Assembly (NCBI GenBank): GCA_014549065.1
Contig: JACDOX010000218.1
Span: 787,536-851,535 of the forward strand
Length of the DNA: 64,000 nucleotides
Reading direction: 5' to 3'
DNA from: Cardinalis cardinalis
Taxonomy: Eukaryota > Chordata > Aves > Passeriformes > Cardinalidae
Part shown: in pieces, positions 26,389-36,059 of the stretch
Position numbering within the stretch: position 1 is the stretch's first letter
How the letters are laid out: the number at the start of each line of letters is the position of its first letter
The notes under the pieces: generated by a model
Told to the model about the DNA's origin: nothing
The model's input: only the letters and a program-made list of their open reading frames with translations
The model's database searches: none
Made by a program: the position numbers and the translations under genes

Positions 26389-27232
26389 CTGGGGATGGGA
26401 GGCGTGACAGGTGTAATTCCAAAGGGGTCACCGGAATCTGTGACCTTCCCCCGCCTCCTGACTTCCCACACTGACGAAACCCACGAGCAACACTGAAATG
26501 CAGTTTAGGANTGCGCTTAAATCACCATTCTGCCGGACAGAAAACAAGCTGGCACACAGCGGACTAGCACAACCCCAGACCGGACCCTGGAGCAGACAGC
26601 CCCAGCACCACTCCAGAGCTGGAGAAAGCAAGCAGCAGAATCCATTTCCTTACCCTTTAAAGTTCATGCCTCTGTGTTGTCCTACCGCACTGTATTTGTT
26701 TAAGCTTTTCTCATCAATAGTAACCCACGAGAAAAAAAAACCCAAACCAAAAAGTCTCATGCATTCCCTGCCGGCAAAACACATTTTCTTCTAATCTTTC
26801 TTCTTACTGGGGAAGAAAAAGAGAGAGGGAGGGGCTGGAGCAGAAATAAAAGAAATTAATCGTGAAACAAACCGGCACTGCCCGAAGAAGGGGGAGAAGA
26901 AAAAAATATCAAAACAAACAATCCACGTAGAAAAAGGAGAGAAAAAATGAAAAGGAGAAAAATAGGTTTAATTTTCTTTCCGGTGACAGGAAGAGAAGGG
27001 GAAAGAAACTACTACAAAGATTTCCCTGTGTAAGGAAAGTAGGTTTTGAATTCCCTTCCTCAAGGACACCGAAAAATCTCCCTTACTTTTCCACGCGATG
27101 CCCAACGGATGCCAGGAGAGAGGAAAAGCCGGGGGAAGCCGGGGAAGTAGCGAAGGAAGAAGCCAAAGGACAGAAGCGAGTGCGAGACGGCTGGGAACAG
27201 GCGAGAGGGGGAACGGCAGAGCCGAAAACGCC

Positions 27233-27298
27233 AAAAAAAAAACAAAAAACAAAAACAAAAACCAGAAACAACAGGAAAAGAAACAAAAAAAAAAAAAT
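27233..27298. repeat. A-rich low-complexity tract at the CpG island edge
   Basis: About 66 bp of A runs broken by single C and G bases, ending in a 13-A run, directly next to the GC-rich island. Read on the minus strand it is a T tract just inside the candidate first intron. Confidence 0.9.
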
Positions 27299-27480
27299 AC
27301 CCAAAATCCGAGGGGAGATGGGAAACGGGCGAGAGGGACGGGAAAGTTGGCGAGCGAGGAGGAGGCAGGGAAGGGTCACAAACCTCCCAGCGGGGACGAG
27401 CCGGGAGTTGCCGGAGAGGGGACGCGGAGCCGGGAGAGCGAGCGAGGGGCAGGGGAGCGGGGCTGGGGAGCAGGACTTAC

Positions 27481-27790
27481 CGCCCGTCCCCTCGCTCGCC
27501 GCGCCGGCAGCGGCTCCGGGCGCCCGTCCCGCGGCGGCTCCGGGGCAGCGCCAGCGGCCGCCGGCCCCGCCTCGCTGCCCGCGGGGGGCGGCGCGGCCGG
27601 AGCAGCGCCCGGGGCTCGGCGCGGCCCTGCCCCGCTGCTGCCCCGCTCCTCCCCGCCGCGGGGCTGGGCGGGCGGCAGTGCGGGGAGGGACGGGGGCGCC
27701 TCCGCCTCCTTCCTGCCGCTGCCTCGCTCCCCTTCACCGGGGGAGACATGTAACGGAACTGGGGCGCCAGCACGGCATTGTGGGAGCTCT
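27481..27790 (-). other. candidate first exon of minus-strand gene
   Basis: The minus-strand sequence ends in GACGGGCG followed by GTAAGTCC, an excellent 5' splice site, so 27,481 is taken as the last exon base. The upstream limit is only a guess from the promoter-like motif. Two frames are open across most of the exon. One begins at an ATG near 27,752 (residues MSPPVKG) and reaches the donor in phase 2, in frame with one reading of the next candidate exon. The other lacks an ATG. Both give Arg/Pro/Ala/Gly-rich peptides typical of translated GC-rich untranslated sequence, so this exon may be wholly 5' UTR. Confidence 0.5.
27768..27790 (-). promoter_or_regulatory. possible ZNF143/THAP11-type promoter element
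   Basis: On the minus strand the stretch reads CTCCCACAATGCCGTGC. It resembles the CTCCCAGAATGCCTTGC core bound by ZNF143, THAP11 and HCF-1 at vertebrate housekeeping promoters. It lies about 290 bp upstream of the exon 1 donor, where a transcription start is expected. The match is by eye and imperfect (CA for GA, G for T), so this is an inference from motif similarity and position. Confidence 0.35.
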
Positions 27791-27850
27791 TAAAGCCGCA
27801 GCCGCCCCCGCCGCCCCGGGCCCGGCCCGGCAGCCTCGGGAGGCGGCGGC

Positions 27851-27963
27851 GCTGCAGCCTCGCCTGAGTGGAGCCCCCGGAGCCGTGCCCGGCGCTGGAG
27901 CCGCCTCCGCCGGCTCAGGCGCTGCAGCTTCGCCTGAGGGGAGCCCCCCGAGCCGTGCCCGGC
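27851..27963. repeat. 70-bp tandem duplication inside the CpG island
   Basis: GCTGCAGCCTCGCCTGAG at 27,851 recurs as GCTGCAGCTTCGCCTGAG at 27,921, and the similarity continues through CCGTGCCCGGC in both. The offset is exactly 70 bp, with about 43 bp clearly matching. It lies just upstream of the candidate minus-strand start. Confidence 0.85.
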
Positions 27964-28069
27964 ACCGCGGGGCTGTGGGAGATCGGGGCCACCCGCCCTC
28001 CTCCACACCCCCTCCCGAAGCCCAGGGCGAGCCCCGGAGACCTCGGGTTACTCTGTGGTTTTCCACGAG

Positions 28070-31000
28070 ATTTTGTATTTTTTCCCCCTATTGTTTCTGG
28101 AAGAAACAAGAATGCCTTTGGTGCTTGTTTGAACCGGGATGCGNGAAGCCGGCAGGCAGTGTTCTGTGTTGTTGCTGATTTGGATTTTGATGATGGAAAA
28201 TTCCCCGGGAAAAAAAAAAAATAGAAAAAGTCATAAACCTCAGAGCAGGAAAGACTGAAAGACTGCAGGCAGCTGTTTGGGGCAAAAAGTTTTGAGTATG
28301 AAGGTTTTATCAGTTTTGGGAAAATGACTACTAAAAAAAATCTGAAACCTATTTGGAAATGAACTTCAGCGCTGTGATGCACAGGCATTTTTCGCTGTCT
28401 GCAGAAGCTGGCGCAGGGTCTGCGCTCAGTTCCCAGCAGCTGCAGCAGCNGAGCAGCAGCAGTCAGCCCCAGCTCTTCCCTGGGCTTGGGGCCTTCCCAA
28501 AACTGCCCCTGCCATGTCCAGGACACGCTGGTCATTTTAAGAAGAGTCTCATCAAAAAAACTTTGTTTCTTCTTTGTGTTCTCACTCTTGTGGGTTTTGA
28601 GCATCCCAAAGTGTTTTTATGGAGTTGGTTTTTTTTTTGTAATTCCTGATCCTTCAGAGGAGAGCAGGGTTTTGCTTCCATGCAGGGTGTTGCTTCCACA
28701 CAATTCTGTGCTGGTGCTACACGGAGGACATTTTCAAGAGTACAAGCATCACTTCAGATACAAGCAGATAAATATTTGTGAGATTTGAGTTTGGGGATGT
28801 TTGTATAAATATTCCTAGTAAGTCTGAATCTTGGGTTATGATCATATATTTCTTCATGGGTTTATTTTGCTAAGCAGANTTTTTGTAAGCACACCTTCAT
28901 AGTTCCTGCTGAAAAAAGTCTTCAGAAGGCTGTCACTTTTATTTCTTTGTTTAGACTTTTTTATCCTCTTTTACAGGAAGAGGTGCTAAGCAGTCTGTGA
29001 GAAGAGCCTTAAGCACAACATGAAGTAGAGGTTGTAAAAATTAGATTATTCTGTTGGGGACCGTGTGCTTTCTGTGGTCAGTTAAACACACACACTCACC
29101 TTCAGTTTAAGAAACTTTAGAAAAAACATCACTTGAGGGATGAAAGGAAAAAGGAATGGTGGTGATGACCACTTCTGTACTCTACTGGATGAGATTTGTT
29201 TGCATAAGCATCTTTTACTATGACTTTCAAGAATGTCAAGCAACATCCTAAAAGCTTGATGCATTTTCTGGGTAGATTCTTTGTTGCAAAATATTTAACC
29301 AACTATACCTGCCAAGATGCTGCTGTTCTCAGAATATACCACTGCTTCCTTTTGTTTTTCATGAAGCCTGTAAACACAACAGGAGCTGTAAAACTCATGG
29401 AAGAAATTTTCCCAAAATTCAGGCTTCCCAGGGACTCTTATGGAGTGAATGACCTGGGAAGCTATTGAAGCTATATGACCTGGGAAATTATTGTTAGGAG
29501 GAGAAAAGCCTTTTTGAAGGAGTTAATGGTTTACTGAAAACAAGTACTTGATAAGTCATTGAGTTCGTGTTGTTTGCCCGCTTCAGGTGTTCAGAACTGG
29601 GGGCCACAACGTCAAACATCGAGTTTTCTATTCAAAGTCCACTCACCTATTCGTTTCTCAGGCCCAACAAATAATTTTTATACACTTTTTGTGTACTTTC
29701 CTGTGAGAAATTTTAGTGAATGAAAAGCATCCTTTTACCAAGGGAAAATTAATGGCCACAATTAAGAGATTTCTGAATGTTCAGCACATGCACAACAAGG
29801 CATAAAATGTTTATGCTCAGTATTTTTGTGGTGTTTGACTTGCTGGCTGAGCATTGGTATTTTTAATATTCTAATGTCTTATTTCTTCCTATTTCCCTTC
29901 TGCAATTTGGTTACGAAGTCACCAAAGGGAACACATTTCCGCTGCTTCACGGTAGTGTTTGTGAATTTTTCAGAGCAATTTTTGCACAGCTTGATATGAC
30001 AGGACATCCAGAGAGGGCATCAAATACATTTTCAAGAGTGATTTTGTACATCAAAAATGTAACTCTTTGGAAAGTGAGGNGGTGGCGAAAAGAGAAAATC
30101 GAATTTCTGCGTTGCTTCAATTACATAAATTTGACCAAGGCTAGCACAGGGAACATGGCAGTGGTCATTTAAGTGAAGAGGGGGGAATCAGACTCAAATC
30201 CAGCCATGTAATGGGGCTAAAATTGTACAAATACCTCCCTTATGTAACACAGCAGTCCAGCTGCTCTTTTTGTGAAAGAACAAGATGCCTTGTTTTCCCA
30301 GAAAATTGGTTAGGAAGATGTTACAGAGTGATGCTAAATTGTACCAGCCAAGGGCAGGACTTTGTGCTGGTGCAGGGTGACTCTGCTGTGACAGTTCTTC
30401 ACTCCTGGTGCCCACCCCAATCACTTCTTAACTTTGNTACTTTTAATGTAATCCCAAATAATTTGAGTCACGTTCACCTTCACTCAATCCTTTTTCCACA
30501 CTTTGCTGGAGGAGGGTAAGGAGGATCTAGCCAGAGAAGTTTTCAGATCTGTAGGAAAGCAATTTTCCCATAAAGATCCTGCTTTGGTTTTGCCAAAGGG
30601 GTAATTTAGGTACCCCAGGAGAGGAGTAAGACAGACACCCTTTGGATTCTAGTTGCACAGGGAATTCCTTACACCACACAGCCACACACATGCAGAGCCT
30701 TACACATATGTTCTTAATGAGCACAGAAAGGAGAAAATAAGCCCACATGCCTTTTGGTTATGTAAGTTTTCCAAGAATGATGCCTTTTTGACCAAAACCA
30801 AGAAGAGAATGTTCCTGTGGTTCCTTAATTTCCTCCTCTCCTTGATCTAGCAGCAGCTACCTTTGCCCTTGCCACTGTCATTTCACCTTGAGAAATGCAG
30901 TGTCTCGATGGGCCCTTCAAANTCAATCCAGACTATAAAATCCAGCTCACTGAGAACAGAAACAGCTCTGTGTGACCAGTGACAAGTGATCAGCGCTGCT

Positions 31001-34000
31001 TTCACTGTCATGGGTTTGCAGGAAGCTCTTCATGGTAGGAACAGAACAAACTCTGTCTCTGCAAATGCTTTCTTGAGGAAAAGTAGGGCTGGATCCAGCA
31101 AATTCTTTAACTGTGTACATATATCCGAGCATGTGAATAGTCTCAGTGGGACTGCTTGCATGATCAAAGTTAGGCATGTGCTTCAGTACTTTGCTGAATT
31201 GGGTCCATAGCAAATAAATCTGAACTGATACCCAACAAGCAGAAAAACAAGCTAATTTGGAGTGGGGTTAATTTATGTCCAGTGGTGTATTTGATTAACT
31301 GTAAAATGAACATTTCACAAGAGGCTGGTTTCTTTTAAAATAGAGCTGCTGTCTGATATTCAGGGGAAGCATGCAAACATCAGATTAAAATTTAAGTGCA
31401 TTCTTCAAACTCTTTCTTCTTAGTTTTGTTTTTCTTTTCAGTTAATATTTATTTCTTGCAGCCTGAGGAGTAATAATTCCTGGTTGTTTCTCTTCTGTGT
31501 TTTCTAGGTCTTGCCTTGCTGTGCATTGAGTATGAGTGATGTGCTGTGTTCGATATACAGAAAAATGCAATCTCAGTCTTCAAATGGTTGAAATTCAAAA
31601 GACAGATATTCTAAGATGGGAAATAGGTTCTATTTCTGTTTCACACAGCAGATTCTGGGTACTCACAGAGACTGCAGATTTTAAGACTTGGCTCTGTGGA
31701 AGAGATCCAAATGAGCTCAAAAAAGAATCCCAAACTGAATTCTTCCCCTTTCTTTGTGACCTGGACGTGAATGTTAACTCATACTAACTAGGGAATTAGC
31801 CTTGAATAAGCAACCAGAGCAAATTTATTTTTGTTGTTGGTACAAGCAGTAACTCTCCCAGTTCCTGGGTCCAGCCTAAGCACAGTATGAATATATTCAG
31901 GGATAGTTACAGTNCTGGCAGGCAAGATACTCAATATTCATGAGTGTGACTCTTCTGTTTATTTCACAGGAATGGGAATCAGGTGGGCCTGGTTCTATCT
32001 GTTCATCAACAAATGGTATTTTTCCTCTGATTTTTCTTGATTAATAGAAAGTTATCTTCTTCCTTCAGAGATAGACCAGTTCACTCAAGTTAGAGGAAGA
32101 TGTTGAAGTCTGAAGTGGGGAATGTTACAGAGGAGTGAAGCATTACTGGTGGAACTCAACCTTTTGCATTGGCCATAAGATTATAAGATNTGGATGAACA
32201 CCTTAAACCAGTTTTTAAAGGCCTGTTTAAATCAATAATTATCTGGAATGGTTGATAGTAAACCATAATTTTAAAAATATTTTTCTTCAAGTTCTGTCTT
32301 CTGTAGATCACTGCACAAGTCTTGGATTTTATTAGAGAAAAAAAGTAAGTTTGTAGTTGCCACGGTTACAAAGAAATGCAAGAAAGACGTGAACCTTGAC
32401 AATTCTGGAACCAAAATGCAAATAAGAGGAAATCTAAATGTCTTTTGATATAGGACAAGAAATTACCAATATCAGTCTTCNGACATTTAATTTGAACATA
32501 ATAACAACAAAAATGCTCCACCTGTTAAGTTTTATGCATGTACTTTGCATCACCTTTTTGCCAAGTCCTGGAAAGAAATACCACTCTAAATCTCAAGAAA
32601 TTCAGAAGAGAGAAAATTCTGTACTGTGGCTCTGAGAAAGTGACCAGATATCAGCCAAAGCAAATNAATATCTCCATGGGGACTTGCATCTCTCTTGCCT
32701 GGAGGACCTAGATGATAACAGAACCATTGCACCAAGCAAGGACTGAGAAACCATCTGAAGATCAAACTGTCTACAACGAGTCTTCTGTTGAAGAGTTGGC
32801 TGAGCAGAGAAAAAAACTCACACCTTAAAAGAAACCCAATGGTGGAGACAAAAANAGTTGACTTAACTAGGAGGGAATGACAAGGAGAAGATTTTAATTT
32901 AGGAACCTGGAAATGTGCCCTTGAAATGGGTGTAATATTTAATGCAGGAGTTAATTTGCTGGATGTCTGGAAATCTGTGCCCTTCTCTGATCAAGGGCAT
33001 TTAGACAGGAATATTCTTTTAAAATGCACAGAAAAGTTGTAAAACCTTTGTAATTCCAATGTTTTTTTTGGGTTGGGTGTTTTGGTTTTGTTTTTCCTGT
33101 AAAATATAGCAGAATCCTCTCTCTCTCCAGGTGTGATACAAAACTCTAGGATAGTAGGATATTCTTCCATGGAGTTCAAAAACCAGGAATACTTAAAGGA
33201 TCTGGCATGGTACTGTTACTTTTGAGTTAGGACTGTTATATTTTCCAGTGTNAGATATGGCTCATCAGGCAACATATTTAAATATATTTCTAACTATCTT
33301 CACTTCAGTTTATAAATCAGTTTTGTTGTTATTCTGCTGTTTGTCTGGCAGATGTGCCAAAAGACATGCCTGCTTTTCTATTATGAAGAGATTTTTATCA
33401 TGCACATTAAAAGAAACACCAAATCCCTTTCATATTTTGACCTTGTCGATAAATTCTAGACCGTCAATTTTTTCCTGCTGCACAGTATTCCATTTCTATT
33501 GAAAATGATAGTAATTACCTGTCCCCTGAAGCAGCAAAATCAAGGCTAATATACTTTAAAATACAAGTAGTGCAAAATTTCAAAAGCACCTCAGTAGTTC
33601 CTGAGCTTAAGCACCATTTTNATAAGTAAGTTAGGGCCAGATCTCCAAAGCTTTTGGAAAATGCAAATAGATGCCTTGAGGGCTTTCAAAACACATATTA
33701 AAATGGAGAAGGAAAAAAACCCACCACAGAATAAAGTATTGCTGCTGAGGTTTCCATCTTAAGAAGTTTGCATGGGAAAAAAAGAAGAGTTTTTTACTTC
33801 TCATGGATTTTTGGAAAAGCTTGGGAATAAACACTGACACTTCACTGCACCTCCAGAAAGTTTGTGAAGAAATTTTAGGCTGTCCTACAAATCGGTTGCA
33901 GCAAAAATTGGTGCTTTGCTCTGCAAGGTCTGTATTTAACCTGGGTTCAGCAGATTCATTTCCTTGTCGAAAACAGTTTCCCTGTTGTCTTGTAAAGCCT

Positions 34001-34483
34001 TTCTCTCAATCTCACTCCTTGCTTTTGTGGTAGGTTGGGAAACATGAGAGGGCAAGATACCCTTTTTCAACAAAGAACTAATTTCCTGATCCTTATGACC
34101 CGAGTGAGCCAAGCTTCCCCACAGAGAAACAAATTGAATGACTGTTTTAGGATAATTGGGTAGTTCTATGCCTTACAAGTAAGTTATTGGAAATCAGAGC
34201 TGTGAAAAGCTCTTTCTTTGCTTTACCTTTATCTTCGAGAGGTTTCATTTATTGTCTNCTTCAAACTGAAAAAGAGCAAAGAAATTGGCAAAGTAAGTTT
34301 CAGATATTTACATTATCAACTGGTNGTTATTTGGTTTAAAATTTTCTTCCTGCCGCACCTCATCCTTTCTCTTCCTTTTACGCAGTGTCTTTTGTTTTAA
34401 GGCAAAAATCTTCAAAACTCTTGTCAGCCTGTGTGATGCTGCATCCACAACCACGCATTCACAGATCTGTGCACATCCTTGCT
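28070..34483. other. unique sequence right of the CpG island
   Basis: The + strand switches to an excess of T and G. A short CAG-rich run sits at 28,434-28,465. No supported exon or repeat otherwise. Confidence 0.5.
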
Positions 34484-34489
34484 GGATTA

Positions 34490-34865
34490 TGTCACNGACA
34501 TATTTTATGAAAAATTATTTTGTCAGGATCTTTTCTCCTGAGAAACTGAGAAGCTTCAGCTTTTTCATGTTTTGCTGCTTTAGAATGTGATTTGGAGAAT
34601 TGTTTACCCAACTTGTGAAATTGTTTTTACTTGATGACCAATGACAGCCACCTGTGTCGAGGCTGTGAGCAGTCACAAGATTTTATTATCATTCCTTTCT
34701 ATTCCTTTCAAGCCTTCTGATGAAATCCTTTCTTCCATTCTTTTAGTATAGTTTTAATATATCATTTTCTTTTAATATAATATAATAATAAATCAGCTTT
34801 CTGAAATATAGAGTCAAGATTCTCATCTCTTCCCTCATCCTGAGACTCCTGAGAACACCACCACG
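34490..34865 (+). mobile_element. solo LTR of an endogenous retrovirus
   Basis: About 376 bp begin with TGTCACNGACAT and end ...ACACCACCACG (a CA end with one change). They are flanked by GGATTA (34,484-34,489) and GGATTT (34,866-34,871), a 6-bp target duplication with one mismatch. A polyadenylation signal AATAAA lies at 34,787-34,792, fixing the orientation. The sequence resembles an abundant songbird LTR I recognise by pattern. A 6-bp duplication suits a class II (ERVK-like) element. No internal viral genes flank it, so it is most likely the product of LTR-LTR recombination. Confidence 0.75.
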
Positions 34866-35375
34866 GGATTTGGCTTTTCTGTATGAAACNTTAACAGTCA
34901 CATGCCTTGGCTTCTAAAATCTGTTGGGGGCAGAGAGTTCACTGGTGAATCAAGGTGGGAGATTCTCAGGATTGGTTTGTGCCTTGTGTACTTCCCCCAA
35001 GCCACAAGTCCTGCAAATTTGTTGTGCAACACCCGCATTCCTTGTCCTGTGGGAGCACGGATGGACTGAGCAGTCATGGTAGTGGTTGTTCCCCCCCACA
35101 CCTCACATCCCTGCTGATGTGGGGACAGAGCAGAGCCTGTCATCCCTTCCCACCAGCTGTGTTCTGCACAGCGTCCTGGGAGCATCAGGGAGGGGCATTT
35201 TCCAGCATCCTGGTACAAGAGAGAGCCTCCTCTGCAGCCGTGGCTGTGGCTGTGCCCATAGGAAAACCTGGAGCATGGGGTGGGGATACCCAAGCCACTC
35301 CTGGACAGCTGGAACTGTGGTGGTGTAAGCTCAGGCCCAAGCTGAGATCAGGGCNGGCTAATTTCCACTTCTGGG

Positions 35376-35446
35376 AAATAATTCCAACACAGTGTACTCT
35401 TTTCTATACTCGGGNAGTATTTTAGGGCAGTTATTTCTTTAGAGCA
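35376..35446 (+). repeat. direct repeat, left copy (pairs with 35,980-36,050)
   Basis: A 71-bp block containing TGTACTCTTTTCTATA and AGTATTTTAGGGCAGTTATT recurs exactly 604 bp downstream with few differences and no gaps. It is probably part of an old LTR. The two copies could be remains of paired LTRs or of a segmental duplication. Confidence 0.75.
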
Positions 35447-35461
35447 TCTTTTATTCTTTTA

Positions 35462-35652
35462 TACATCACTAAAGCTTTTCTTAATATTCACACAATAGTT
35501 ATCCCTTAATTGCAAGAGCCAATNATTTCATTATCCATCTATAACAAGCAGAAATCCCAGCTGGATGAGATCCTGCAAGTGACCTGTGCAAACTGAGGGG
35601 CAGATCCACGCTGTCTTCAGGGACATTATAGAAAACCTGAACTCTGCTCTGT
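35462..35652 (+). repeat. 191-bp dispersed repeat, copy 1 (ERV-like)
   Basis: It aligns without gaps to 45,321-45,511 with about 20 differences (roughly 89% identity, counted by eye). Shared blocks include AAGCTTTTCTTAATATTCAC and CAAGCAGAAATCCCAG. It is non-coding and probably derived from an endogenous retrovirus, since both copies lie among LTR pieces. Confidence 0.8.
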
Positions 35653-35979
35653 TAAAAGTTAATTTTAACCTATCTCACAGATGAGCACTAGGGATGTCTG
35701 GTCAAGATATAGGAAAGGGCTTTCAAACACACTTTTTCACAGGTATTTTTAATGTCTCTTTGAAAACTTGTGCTGAATGTTAGCAAGGGTTGCTTCCTGC
35801 TGTCAGTTTTATTGTTTCAGCCACGATTTGAAATGGTAAAATACTATTAAAGAGGTTTCTAAGCACTATTTCTATTTCAACCAGAGTAAGGAAATTCTGC
35901 TTGTCTTCTTAGGTGTTCCTGAAACTTCTATCCTCAAACTGCAGATGCAAGAAGTCTGCATGAGATGAATTATTTTGCA

Positions 35980-36050
35980 AAATAATCCCAACACAATGTA
36001 CTCTTTTCTATACCGGGGAAGTATTTTAGGGCAGTTATTTCTTTAGAGCA
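35980..36050 (+). repeat. direct repeat, right copy (pairs with 35,376-35,446)
   Basis: This is the second copy of the 71-bp block. It continues into AGCAGCTCTTTTGCTGAGTA and ACCAAGCCCATCTGTCCC, which resemble avian retroviral LTR sequence, whereas the left copy continues into the 191-bp dispersed repeat instead. Confidence 0.75.
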
Positions 36051-36059
36051 GCTCTTTTG

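Larger units (their letters stand above)
27310..28060. promoter_or_regulatory. CpG island, probable divergent promoter
   Basis: Dense CG dinucleotides and very high GC stand out sharply from A/T-rich flanks on both sides. Several GGGCGG/CCCGCC boxes of the Sp1 type are visible, and no convincing TATA box. CpG islands of this kind mark promoters of broadly expressed vertebrate genes. A strong minus-strand splice donor sits at its left edge (exon ends at 27,481), so at least one transcript runs leftward. Strand composition switches across it (see findings), which suggests a second transcript running rightward, but no clear plus-strand donor was found. Open frames here are long only because GC-rich DNA lacks stop codons. 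Confidence 0.85.

Noticed and set aside
27180..28178. Long plus-strand open frame (about 330 codons) across the CpG island
   Set aside because: It runs through the A-rich tract and the GC-rich island, gives Ala/Pro/Gly/Arg-rich low-complexity peptide, and several frames on both strands are open at once. GC-rich DNA simply lacks stops.
34898..35425. Overlapping open frames on both strands
   Set aside because: Neither product shows a recognisable domain, and simultaneous opening on both strands points to composition, not coding.
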